A stretch of 6,083 bases of DNA. It comes from an uncultured Peptococcaceae bacterium. Its GTDB lineage: Bacteria; Bacillota; Peptococcia; Peptococcales; Peptococcaceae. The notes below the pieces were generated by a model. It saw only the letters and a list, made by a program, of their open reading frames with translations. It made no database searches and was not told the origin of the DNA. Both the position numbers and the translations under genes were made by a program. Positions 1 to 6,040 of the stretch are shown piece by piece. The stretch lies in assembly GCA_900553245.1 (NCBI GenBank), contig USCP01000119.1:1-6083 (forward strand), read 5' to 3'. Every line of letters begins with the position of its first letter. Positions within the stretch are counted from its first letter, which is position 1.

Positions 1-514
1 CCGCCAATACCACCAAGGGATACAACAGTTGTTGCTGCAATTGCTTTTTCATCTGTGCATCCTTTTCCAAATGGGTGGCAACGTCATCCAAAATATGCAC
101 CAAACGTCCCTGCTTTTCACCAATTGCAATCCAATCACCAATCATCGGTGGCAAGGCTGTTTCGCGCCGCACACACTCAGAGAGAGGGCGCCCTGTCATA
201 ATCCCTTCTTTTAATCGCACCAACAGCGCGCGCATTCGTTCATTGGACTGCTCCCTTTCCATATACTCAAGGGCCTCCAACAACCCCACGCCACTATGAA
301 GCGCCATGGCAAGTTGACTAAAAAAGAGCGCAAGCAGACGGGTGGAAATCTTGCCGGAAAGCTGCATCTGTAAAAAAGGAAGACGCCAGATTCCAATCGG
401 TACAATTTCTCGTGTCGACAATCGTGCAATGCAATGAGGAGCATCTTGCGCCTTTAGCATTTGCAAACGTCTCTTTCCCGTGCCGTCTATATAATAAAAA
501 AGATAGGTTTTCAT
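1..514 (-). CDS. comGB: GspF/PilC/ComGB-family platform protein, 3' part missing (runs off left edge)
   Basis: Inner-membrane platform protein of a type IV pilus, type II secretion or competence pseudopilus machine; the family sits in the membrane, contacts the assembly ATPase and supports pilin polymerisation. I translated the reverse strand by hand: 171 codons are open from the ATG at 514 to the window edge with no stop. The N-terminus (MKTYLFYYIDGTGK, then KAQDAPHCIARLSTREIVPIGIW) matches the short leader typical of GspF proteins. The first T2SSF domain begins near residue 60 (LLALFFSQLAMALHSGVGLLEAL) and continues through ALPPMIGDWIAIGEKQGRLVHIL at about residues 120-142. The first membrane helix is just starting at the edge (LLYPLVVLA). 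Family members are usually about 340-410 residues, so roughly half is present. The start overlaps the stop of the upstream ATPase gene as ATGA, implying translational coupling. The symbol comGB is by family and gene order; PilC or GspF would be equally valid labels. Confidence 0.88.
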   Translation of the reverse strand, partial: MKTYLFYYIDGTGKRRLQMLKAQDAPHCIARLSTREIVPIGIWRLPFLQMQLSGKISTRLLALFFSQLAMALHSGVGLLEALEYMEREQSNERMRALLVRLKEGIMTGRPLSECVRRETALPPMIGDWIAIGEKQGRLVHILDDVATHLEKDAQMKKQLQQQLLYPLVVLA

Positions 515-1983
515 ACTCGCCCCTCACCCTCTGTAAGAACCACACCCTTTTCTTGTGCCACTACAGAAAGGGGGCGAAACCCCTCTTTGATGGCGTTTTC
601 ACGCAAGGTAACACTGTTTGTCCCCAGTTCTATTTGGGCACGTTCCGCTGCTGTTGGAATCCACAACTCCTGTACCCCCGTTCTGCCGACGGTACCACTT
701 CCCAGACAGTGCATGCAGCAATGCCCCGCCGCATCAATACCGTTTCCACCACAATCACCGCAAGCACGTGGCACAAGTCGTTGGTTGACCACGCCCAAAA
801 GCACCGCACTCAACAACAAATCGCTCACGCCCAAATCCCGCAATCGGTTGACCGCTTGTTGCGCATTGGCGGCATGAAGGGTGGCCAACACCAAGTGTCC
901 ACTCAAAGCAGCGCGAGCGGCAATATCCACCGTTTCGGCATCGCGCAATTCCCCCACCGCAAGCACATCGGGGTCACTACGCAGCATCCCACGTAAACCT
1001 TGGGCAAAACCATAGCCCCCTCGCACGTTAACCTGACTTTGCTGAACACGTGCAATCACCGCTTCCACCGGATCTTCAATGGTATAAACCAATTTTCCGG
1101 CTTCTGCAAGCAGGCGTAAACAAGCATAAAGGGTCGTGGTTTTCCCACTGTTGGTCGGTCCGGTAATCAACATCAAGCCCTGTCCCATCGTCAACAATTC
1201 AATGAGGGCAGCTTTTTGTTCGGCCGCAAAGCCTAGGGCTTCAAGATTAGCATGTCGGTTTTTCTCCGGCAAAATCCGTATCACCATTTTCTCTCCGTCA
1301 AGGAGCGGCAATGTACCTACACGTAGATGAATGGTTTCACCGTCTAACGCCATCGCAATGTGTCCATCCTGTGGCAAACGGTGTTCGGCAATGTCCATCT
1401 CGGCCATTAGCTTCAACTTATTCAAAAGCAGCACCGTTTCACATTGCGGAAGCGTCACATATGATGTCAGTGCACCGTGAATACGAAAATCAATATGAAA
1501 ATGCCCTTCTAGGCTGTAAAAATGCACGTCGGTGGCCTCACTTTTAATGGCATCAAAAAGGATACGACCAATCATGCCATCAATATGTGCTACCCCTTGA
1601 CCTAGAAGCTCGCGCACATCATAAAGGCGCCCACCACCTTGTAGGGCTTGCTTTTGGGGCAGACTGCCACGCAATAGGGCTTCATGCATCGCCGTTTCAT
1701 CCGTAATATAAAGCGCCGCCTCACCGTAGCGCTCACAAAAAGCCGTTTTCTCTGCCGCACACGGTGGACGCACACAAACATAACACTGAAGCTGCACATA
1801 GTAATACAAGCGCCAACCTTCATAGTCAGGCAAAGTCGCATCCGTTAGGTGGGCATCAGGCGCTAATGCACAATATGGTATGCCAAAATACGCCTCCAAT
1901 ACCGGATGCGTTGTTTCAAGCCCTTGCGCTTTGAGCCACAACGCTAAGGATTCTACCACATCAGCGCCACACGTATAACCCAC
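511..1983 (-). CDS. comGA: GspE/PilB/ComGA-family pilus or pseudopilus assembly ATPase; 5' end apparently frameshifted
   Basis: Cytoplasmic hexameric ATPase that drives assembly of type IV pili, type II secretion pseudopili or the competence pseudopilus. Visible features, counting from the GTG at 1983 (490 aa): a degenerate N-terminal domain with LEAYFGIPYCAL at about 29-40; Walker A GPTNSGKT at 275-282, with Asn where Gly is usual; Asp box TIEDPVE at 301-307; Walker B DVLAVGELRDAET at 339-351 with Glu345; His box SGHLVLATLHAANA at 361-374. A tetracysteine zinc motif follows (C408, C411, C423, C426), as in PilB and GspE. The extra N-terminal cysteines C67, C70, C75 and C83 are unusual. The GTG directly follows an in-frame TGA and has no Shine-Dalgarno sequence, so it is a poor start. 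The strong ribosome binding site and ATG at 2035 lie one frame away. Removing one G from the GGG at 1979-1981 would give a continuous product of about 507 residues. The stop overlaps the next gene's ATG. ComGA is chosen over PilB only from the Gram-positive context. Confidence 0.9.
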   Translation of the reverse strand: MGYTCGADVVESLALWLKAQGLETTHPVLEAYFGIPYCALAPDAHLTDATLPDYEGWRLYYYVQLQCYVCVRPPCAAEKTAFCERYGEAALYITDETAMHEALLRGSLPQKQALQGGGRLYDVRELLGQGVAHIDGMIGRILFDAIKSEATDVHFYSLEGHFHIDFRIHGALTSYVTLPQCETVLLLNKLKLMAEMDIAEHRLPQDGHIAMALDGETIHLRVGTLPLLDGEKMVIRILPEKNRHANLEALGFAAEQKAALIELLTMGQGLMLITGPTNSGKTTTLYACLRLLAEAGKLVYTIEDPVEAVIARVQQSQVNVRGGYGFAQGLRGMLRSDPDVLAVGELRDAETVDIAARAALSGHLVLATLHAANAQQAVNRLRDLGVSDLLLSAVLLGVVNQRLVPRACGDCGGNGIDAAGHCCMHCLGSGTVGRTGVQELWIPTAAERAQIELGTNSVTLRENAIKEGFRPLSVVAQEKGVVLTEGEGRV

Positions 1984-2035
1984 TCACACCGGCTCGTGAT
2001 AAAGCTTCAATCAAGCCCTTACTTAATAACGCCAT
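1961..2035 (-). other. Likely true 5' end of the ATPase gene, out of frame (24 codons then TGA)
   Basis: The ATG at 2035-2033 is preceded by an excellent ribosome binding site and reads 24 codons (MALLSKGLIEALSRAGVSG, then LYVWR) before a TGA at 1963-1961. The reading frame overlaps the ATPase frame by about 20 bases. The first 19 residues look like the amphipathic start of a PilB/GspE N-terminal domain. Skipping one base of the GGG at 1979-1981 joins AGVSG directly to YTCGADVVESL of the ATPase. I infer a single-base insertion: a sequencing error, a real mutation or, less likely, a frameshift used in expression. The alternative is a short leader peptide with reinitiation at the GTG. Confidence 0.6.
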
Positions 2036-2038
2036 ATT

Positions 2039-2047
2039 CCCCCTCCT
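2039..2047 (-). promoter_or_regulatory. Strong ribosome binding site for the comG-like operon
   Basis: On the minus strand AGGAGGGGG lies here, with AGGAGG (2042-2047) ending 6 bases before the ATG at 2035. It is the strongest Shine-Dalgarno sequence in the window. It argues that translation of the ATPase gene is meant to begin at 2035 rather than at the GTG at 1983. Confidence 0.85.
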
Positions 2048-2065
2048 TTTCGTCTCTTTCTTCTT

Positions 2066-2095
2066 ATTATAATCACCCGAACTTTATCCAATCAA
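2066..2095 (-). promoter_or_regulatory. Proximal candidate promoter of the comG-like operon
   Basis: Minus strand: TTGATT (-35, 2090-2095), an 18-bp spacer and a perfect TATAAT (-10, 2066-2071). Transcription would begin near 2059, leaving a short leader that holds the ribosome binding site at 2039-2047. It is a good sigma-A type match with a slightly long spacer. No ComK-like or other operator was recognised. Confidence 0.6.
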
Positions 2096-2105
2096 TATCA
2101 AAACG

Positions 2106-2136
2106 ATTATAAGATAGAATTATTTGAAAAAATCAA
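2106..2136 (-). promoter_or_regulatory. Distal candidate promoter of the comG-like operon
   Basis: Minus strand: a second perfect TATAAT at 2106-2111, with the same TTGATT hexamer at 2131-2136 and a 19-bp spacer, about 40 bp upstream of the proximal promoter. The spacer is long for sigma-A, and the surrounding sequence is AT-rich, so chance is possible. Confidence 0.4.
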
Positions 2137-2180
2137 AAGTAATGACGCCCTTCTTTCAACACCCCATGCTCCTGTGCAAA

Positions 2181-2216
2181 TAAAAAACGCGCCTGCAACA
2201 TTCTGCAGCGCGCGTT
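2181..2216 (-). terminator. Intrinsic terminator of the HAD/HAD/GNAT operon
   Basis: Just after the acetyltransferase stop, the minus strand folds into a hairpin. ACGCGC (2210-2215) pairs with GCGCGT (2187-2192), and CTGCA pairs with TGCAG inside it across one bulged G. Six T residues follow (2182-2187, the first shared with the stem). There is no T tract on the plus side, so it acts on minus-strand transcripts and insulates the comG-like operon from readthrough. Confidence 0.88.
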
Positions 2217-2224
2217 CATTTCTA

Positions 2225-2779
2225 TTAAAAGATTTTCACATGCTCTTCAAAGGCCTCGCGTTCCGGCACCATGTAACGATAGATACGATTCATCGCATCA
2301 TTAACCGGATGCACGCCTAGGTGAGTTTGGTTGTCCATGACCACATAGTGTTCGCCGAAGACATTGGCTTCAGTGGTGGTCAAGACAAAGCCCAAACGTT
2401 CATAGAAGTTTTGACGACGTTGGCGAATCAAACGATCCGCATCGTCTAAAGCTTCATGCACCGATTCGATTTCGAGCATAATGGACGGATAAATGGATTT
2501 ATCGTTCATCAACTCTTTTAAAAAGGTGGAGCCGTGCCCTTCCCCGCGATGTTCGCGTGTCACGGCCAAGTAATCCAAAAGCACCGGCTGTGCGGCACTG
2601 CAAAAGCATGCATAGGCCAATAAATCGTCACGATGAAAGTATCCCCACACGTCATAATTTCCTTCTTCATACATACGAAGCATTGCCTTGAGCGGTTTCA
2701 ACTCTTGTCGTGGGAAGGTATATTTCATAGATGTGTTGTACAAATGGATCAATGTATCCGGATTCAATGGCTTAATCAT
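2225..2779 (-). CDS. GNAT-family N-acetyltransferase, substrate unknown
   Basis: A 184-residue acetyl-CoA-dependent acetyltransferase of the GNAT superfamily, expected in the cytoplasm. The acetyl-CoA pyrophosphate loop (motif A) is clear: LDYLAVTREHRGEGHGSTFL at about 68-87, with the R/QxxGxG/A signature at R78, G81 and G83. The beta-5 strand IMLEIE (100-105) and the motif B segment RRQNFYERLGFV (121-132) follow in the usual order. The domain spans most of the protein, with a C-terminal tail of about 35 residues ending in VKIF. The start is the ATG at 2779, one base after the stop of the upstream Cof-type gene. Its ribosome binding site AAAGGAG (2787-2793) lies inside that gene's last codons, so the two are translated as a unit. 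The acceptor amine (small molecule, peptide or ribosomal protein) cannot be deduced. Confidence 0.88.
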   Translation of the reverse strand: MIKPLNPDTLIHLYNTSMKYTFPRQELKPLKAMLRMYEEGNYDVWGYFHRDDLLAYACFCSAAQPVLLDYLAVTREHRGEGHGSTFLKELMNDKSIYPSIMLEIESVHEALDDADRLIRQRRQNFYERLGFVLTTTEANVFGEHYVVMDNQTHLGVHPVNDAMNRIYRYMVPEREAFEEHVKIF

Positions 2780-2780
2780 T

Positions 2781-3620
2781 TTAAAACTCCTTTAAAAGCT
2801 CTTCGAGAATTTTGGCCACGCCATCATCATCATGATGCGGCGCGATGCGATCGGCAGCCTCCTTCAAATGCGCTTCGCCGTTCGCCATGGCTACCCCATA
2901 GCCAGCCAATTGTAGCATCCCCAAATCATTATCGGCATCCCCAAAAGCCACCAACCCCGATGGGTCTAGGTTGAGATGGTTCAAAATAACTGCCACCGCC
3001 TGGCCCTTGCCGGCGCGTTGGTCAGCCACCTCAAGTAAACGTGGCACAGAGGATGTCACATAAATGCCCTCAAATTCACGTTCCAGTCGTTGCCAAAGCT
3101 GTTTTTTAAGCGACAAATCTGCAAAGGACAGCCCCATACTGTCAATGTTACCGCGATTGGCGCGCACAAATTGATACACATCATCAAAGGGTGCACGTGT
3201 GCGTGGCAGATACGCATTTCCCGCCGCATCGGCACCAAAGGCCGCGGGATTCGCCAAATAAGCACGGTCCGCAAAGGCCTTTCCTTGGATAAAAAATTCA
3301 TAACCCACAGGATAATAGTGCACGACCTGCAGAATATCTTCCAATAGTGCTGGCGCCAAGGTACATTGATACACATCACGGCCAAGTTTTTTATCGTAAA
3401 TACGCACCCCATTACCGGTCGCCACATAACGCACTGCCGGCAACGCCAGAATTTCCTTCGGAATCGTCGAAAACGGACGACCGCTGGCCACAATGACCGC
3501 AATCCCGGCATGGTACAACGCATCAAGGGCCGCCTTAGTACGAGGACTGAGTTCAGAACGGGCATTCAACAAGGTCCCGTCTAAATCAAAGGCAGCACAG
3601 CTAAAATGTGTCAACGCCAC
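2781..3620 (-). CDS. Cof-type HAD-IIB family hydrolase (sugar-phosphate or nucleotide phosphatase-like)
   Basis: A 279-residue haloacid dehalogenase hydrolase of the Cof subfamily, which dephosphorylates small phosphorylated metabolites through an aspartyl-phosphate. All four motifs are present: motif I FDLDGTLL with nucleophile D12 and D14; motif II VASGRP with S46; motif III Lys at K205 (AGKGQAV); motif IV GDADND with D228 and D232. TGNGVRIYD near 68-76 and the C-terminal HHDDDGVAKILEELL are typical of the subfamily; the type IIB cap lies between motifs II and III. Length is normal. The start is the GTG at 3620: an in-frame TGA lies just upstream at 3629-3627, and GGAAAGG sits about 10 bases before the GTG. 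It follows a second HAD gene by 33 bp and precedes the GNAT gene by one base, so it is the middle gene of an operon. The in vivo substrate is unknown; such enzymes are often promiscuous. Confidence 0.92.
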   Translation of the reverse strand: MALTHFSCAAFDLDGTLLNARSELSPRTKAALDALYHAGIAVIVASGRPFSTIPKEILALPAVRYVATGNGVRIYDKKLGRDVYQCTLAPALLEDILQVVHYYPVGYEFFIQGKAFADRAYLANPAAFGADAAGNAYLPRTRAPFDDVYQFVRANRGNIDSMGLSFADLSLKKQLWQRLEREFEGIYVTSSVPRLLEVADQRAGKGQAVAVILNHLNLDPSGLVAFGDADNDLGMLQLAGYGVAMANGEAHLKEAADRIAPHHDDDGVAKILEELLKEF

Positions 3621-3653
3621 GCGTGTTCATCCTTTCCTTCTATGCAAATAAGC

Positions 3654-4310
3654 TCATTCTGAGAAAAACCAACCATCAATGTCAATTTGTGCAAAGTCGG
3701 TGATATAGTAATCGCCACGGGCACGAATCATCTCATCGTGGTCATCGTTAGAATCATCTTGTACGGCAACCACTGTAAACCCATTATTCTTTGCACGTTC
3801 AATGGCGTAAAGGGCATCGTCAAAGAAAATGATATTTTCAGGGGCTGTCCCCAATTTTTCGGCGGCAAGGCGGAAATATTCATCACTGTCCTTCGAATAG
3901 CCGCTGTTGTCTACGGTTTGCACAAATTGGAAATACTCTCTTAAGCCCATACGATTCAAGCAGAGCTCCAACAAATAAGCCTCCGTTGAAGAAGCCACAG
4001 CCATCACAACACCACGTTCATGAAGCGCCTCTAAGGTTTCACGCACATGTGGCTTTAATTCCAAAACTTCACCGTAATTGCGCTTTAACGTTTCGGTAAA
4101 GGTTTTTGCCAATTCATCGGCGCCCTTGCCATCCAAGAAGGTGTCGGCATAAAACTTTGCCGCATCCTCATGGCTCATGCTGGCGGTTTCGCGCTCAATA
4201 TGACGCGGTAAATCCACCCCGTAGGTTTTAAGCACATCGGTCGCCAAATTGACCCACATTGCCATCGAGTCAAGCAATGTGCCATCGCAGTCAAACAATG
4301 CGTATTTCAT
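3654..4310 (-). CDS. HAD-IA family hydrolase (beta-phosphoglucomutase / phosphoglycolate phosphatase-like)
   Basis: A 218-residue haloacid dehalogenase with a helical C1 cap, expected to be a cytoplasmic phosphatase or phosphomutase. Motif I is FDCDGTLLD with nucleophile D7 and acid/base D9; the cap spans roughly 15-85; motif II is VASST with S107; the motif III lysine is probably K140 (GYSKDSDEYFRLAAEKLG); motif IV is IFFDDALYAIERAKNNG with D164 and D165. The usual GKPxPD motif III is replaced by YSKDSDEY, so close relatives of beta-phosphoglucomutase or Gph are not implied. The acidic stretch DDSNDDHDE (185-193) follows the core. The start ATG at 4310 has GGAGGA (4317-4322) six bases upstream. 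It is the first gene of the HAD/HAD/GNAT operon, divergent from citrate synthase, with an extended -10 promoter upstream. The substrate cannot be assigned. Confidence 0.92.
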   Translation of the reverse strand: MKYALFDCDGTLLDSMAMWVNLATDVLKTYGVDLPRHIERETASMSHEDAAKFYADTFLDGKGADELAKTFTETLKRNYGEVLELKPHVRETLEALHERGVVMAVASSTEAYLLELCLNRMGLREYFQFVQTVDNSGYSKDSDEYFRLAAEKLGTAPENIIFFDDALYAIERAKNNGFTVVAVQDDSNDDHDEMIRARGDYYITDFAQIDIDGWFFSE

Positions 4311-4353
4311 AAATGTTCCTCCGTTATGTTATATTTTGTTCGCTATTTTCCCC

Positions 4354-4362
4354 ATTATAACA
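4354..4362 (-). promoter_or_regulatory. Extended -10 promoter of the HAD/HAD/GNAT operon
   Basis: The minus strand reads TGTTATAAT, a perfect TATAAT (4354-4359) with the extended -10 TG one base upstream. No good -35 hexamer is present at the expected place, which is normal for extended -10 promoters. Transcription would begin near 4347, giving a leader of about 37 bases that includes the GGAGGA ribosome binding site at 4317-4322. Confidence 0.7.
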
Positions 4363-4369
4363 GACTTTG

Positions 4370-4383
4370 TAGGCACGCGCCTA
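4370..4383. repeat. Small inverted repeat in the divergent promoter region
   Basis: TAGGC ACGC GCCTA is a perfect 5-bp inverted repeat with a 4-base spacer. It lies across the -35 position of the minus-strand HAD promoter. It could be an operator half-site pair or chance; no regulator family was recognised. Confidence 0.3.
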
Positions 4384-4503
4384 TCCCTTCTCGGAAACAA
4401 TTCGATGAGGACGAAGACATGCATTTTTTTACGGAAACCTTGGCTTTTTTCTTATAATTTTTCATAATCCTCCAATCCTTTAGTGCAATAACCAACTTAT
4501 ATA

Positions 4504-4512
4504 TGTTATACT
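4504..4512 (+). promoter_or_regulatory. Extended -10 promoter of citrate synthase
   Basis: The plus strand reads TGTTATACT, a TATACT -10 element (4507-4512) with the extended TG one base upstream. The -35 region (4484-4489) is a weak match. Transcription would begin near 4519, giving a leader of about 29 bases that contains the AAAGGA ribosome binding site. The rest of the divergent intergenic region (4363-4503) contains T-rich tracts but no gene or convincing terminator. Confidence 0.65.
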
Positions 4513-4531
4513 AAATCGAAAGTCCCCCATG

Positions 4532-4537
4532 AAAGGA
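4532..4537 (+). promoter_or_regulatory. Ribosome binding site of citrate synthase
   Basis: AAAGGA ends 10 bases before the ATG at 4548, which fits that start. A nearer ATG at 4541 is only 3 bases from the Shine-Dalgarno sequence and reads just four codons (MFND) before a TGA at 4553-4555, so it is not the start of the gene. Confidence 0.65.
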
Positions 4538-4547
4538 TGAATGTTTA

Positions 4548-5927
4548 ATGACTGAACCGCTTCTCGAGATTGACAAATTGCGCGATTCTATTGCTAACCG
4601 CATGCATTATCTGCGTGAAAATAATTCCATCGCACCTGAGCTTTACTCACAATACAATATTAAACGCGGTTTACGTAACGCCAACGGTACCGGGGTGCTC
4701 GTTGGTATTACCCGCATTTCCGAAGTAAAAGGCTACAACGTCGAAAACGGCGTCATCGTTCCTTGTGAGGGCCAGTTGATGTACCGCGGCATTCCGATCC
4801 ATGACCTTGTGGAAGGATTTGAAAAGGAAAACCGTTTGGGCTTTGAAGAAATCATTCACCTTCTTCTCTTCGGGCTCTTGCCAAGCCGCATGGAACTCGA
4901 CAGTTTCTGCAGAATTTTGCAGCGCCGTCGCGAATTGCCGCAAAACTTTAAGGAAGATATTATCTTAAAAATTCCTAGCAAAAACCTTATGAACAAGCTC
5001 CAACGTATTATCCTAACCCTTTATTCCTATGATGAGGATCCGGATAACATCGAGCTCGGCAACGTACTTGCCCAATGCGTGGACTTGATTGCAAAAATTC
5101 CACTCATGGTAGCCTATGCCTACGCGTCCAAGGAGCACTACTTTAACCATAAAAGTTTGATTATGCACCAACCGTTGGCAACCGGTAGCACAGCAGAAAA
5201 CATTTTGCACCTGATTCGTCCGGACAGCCAATACACCGAACTCGAAGCAAAGATTCTTGACCTTTGCCTCTGCTTACAGGCCGACCACGGTGGTGGGAAC
5301 AACTCCGCTTTTTCAACCCACGTTGTGTCCTCCTCCGGCACCGATACCTATTCTGCAATGGCAACCGCAGTAGGTTCCTTAAAGGGTCCACGTCACGGGG
5401 CTGCCAACCAACGCGCTCATGCGATGGTAAAGGACATCCAAGCTCATGTCAAAAATTGGAACAGTGACGGTGAGGTAGCAGACTATCTGCGTAAGATTCT
5501 CGCCGGCGATGCCTTCGACCACAGCGGGCTCATCTACGGGATGGGGCATGCGGTATATACCTTAAGCGACCCTCGTGCCGAAATTTTGCGCGAACGCTCC
5601 AGCGCATTGGCGAAGGAAAAGGGCTTTGAGGACCAATTCAATTTACTTGGCCGTATTACCAACTTAACCCGTGAATTGATGAAGGAACGTAAGGGCTTAG
5701 ATTTCAATATTTGTCCAAACATCGACCTTTATACCGGTTTGATTTATGAAATGATGGGCATTGAGGAAGACCTCTTCACCCCACTTTTCGCAACCGCTCG
5801 TATTGCAGGGTGGTCCGCACACCGTTTGGAGCAGATTATGGACAGCAAGATTATGCGTCCTGCCTACTTGTATCTCGATTCCAACGACCTCAGCTATGCA
5901 CCGTTGGATGCTCGTATCGACCGATAA
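4548..5927 (+). CDS. gltA: Citrate synthase (citrate/2-methylcitrate synthase family)
   Basis: Condenses oxaloacetate with acetyl-CoA to give citrate, the entry step of the TCA cycle; in anaerobes this often feeds 2-oxoglutarate and glutamate synthesis. The protein has 459 residues, longer than the roughly 370-430 of many bacterial enzymes, with an N-terminal segment of about 45 residues before the core (GVLVGITRISEVKGY). The active site is complete: H247 in ADHGGGNNSAF, the catalytic histidine H283 in GPRHGAANQ, H334 in GMGHAVYTLSDPRAEIL and the catalytic aspartate D393 in PNIDLYTGLIY; the candidate substrate arginines R343 and R418 are present. ADHGGGNNSAF replaces the common ADHELNAS form and, from memory, points to a divergent clostridial-type clade. 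The gene is alone, with its own promoter and terminator and no aconitase or isocitrate dehydrogenase gene in view. Activity on propionyl-CoA (2-methylcitrate synthase) cannot be excluded from sequence alone. The symbol gltA is by function; Bacillus homologues are citZ or citA. Confidence 0.95.
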   Translation: MTEPLLEIDKLRDSIANRMHYLRENNSIAPELYSQYNIKRGLRNANGTGVLVGITRISEVKGYNVENGVIVPCEGQLMYRGIPIHDLVEGFEKENRLGFEEIIHLLLFGLLPSRMELDSFCRILQRRRELPQNFKEDIILKIPSKNLMNKLQRIILTLYSYDEDPDNIELGNVLAQCVDLIAKIPLMVAYAYASKEHYFNHKSLIMHQPLATGSTAENILHLIRPDSQYTELEAKILDLCLCLQADHGGGNNSAFSTHVVSSSGTDTYSAMATAVGSLKGPRHGAANQRAHAMVKDIQAHVKNWNSDGEVADYLRKILAGDAFDHSGLIYGMGHAVYTLSDPRAEILRERSSALAKEKGFEDQFNLLGRITNLTRELMKERKGLDFNICPNIDLYTGLIYEMMGIEEDLFTPLFATARIAGWSAHRLEQIMDSKIMRPAYLYLDSNDLSYAPLDARIDR

Positions 5928-5933
5928 CACGAC

Positions 5934-5967
5934 AAACTGCTTTTGCGTCCTGCAGAAGCAGTTTTTT
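5934..5967 (+). terminator. Intrinsic terminator of citrate synthase
   Basis: Seven bases after the citrate synthase stop, AAACTGCTTTTGC (5934-5946) pairs with GCAGAAGCAGTTT (5952-5964) across the five-base loop GTCCT. The stem is 13 bp with one G-T pair, and it runs into six T residues (5962-5967). It is a textbook rho-independent terminator for the plus-strand gene. Confidence 0.93.
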
Positions 5968-5995
5968 ATTGTACCTAATTGCCACATCTACCATC

Positions 5996-6029
5996 AAAAA
6001 AAGACTTCATTTCCTTGGAAATGAAGTCT
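5996..6029 (-). terminator. Intrinsic terminator for a convergent minus-strand gene outside the window
   Basis: AGACTTCATTTCC (6002-6014) and GGAAATGAAGTCT (6017-6029) form a perfect 13-bp palindrome with a two-base centre; the usable stem is about 11-12 bp. On the minus strand it is followed by seven T residues (5996-6002), and on the plus strand by none. It should stop transcripts arriving from the right, implying a minus-strand gene beyond the edge. Confidence 0.8.
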
Positions 6030-6040
6030 CAGACTGTATA

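Noticed and set aside
412..996. 194-codon plus-strand reading frame
   Set aside because: It lies antisense across the ATPase gene and the start of the platform gene, has no ribosome binding site and no recognisable domain, while the opposite strand encodes clear family motifs.
2140..2180. Possible riboswitch or leader upstream of the comG-like promoters
   Set aside because: No conserved aptamer elements were seen, and the segment lies upstream of both candidate transcription starts.
3056..3565. 169-codon minus-strand reading frame
   Set aside because: It is an alternative frame wholly inside the Cof-type HAD gene, rich in Met, Cys, Trp and Arg, which is typical of an out-of-frame translation.
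4249..4467. 72-codon plus-strand reading frame across the divergent promoter region
   Set aside because: It starts inside the antisense of the HAD-IA gene and crosses the HAD promoter; it has no Shine-Dalgarno sequence and no protein-like composition.
5697..5987. 96-codon minus-strand reading frame over the citrate synthase terminator
   Set aside because: It would have to be transcribed through the terminator hairpin and overlaps conserved citrate synthase codons; no ribosome binding site or domain.
6025..6035. AGTCT C AGACT palindrome that could compete with the minus-strand terminator as an antiterminator
   Set aside because: A one-base loop is not possible; allowing a real loop leaves about four base pairs, too weak against the stem of about 12 bp.
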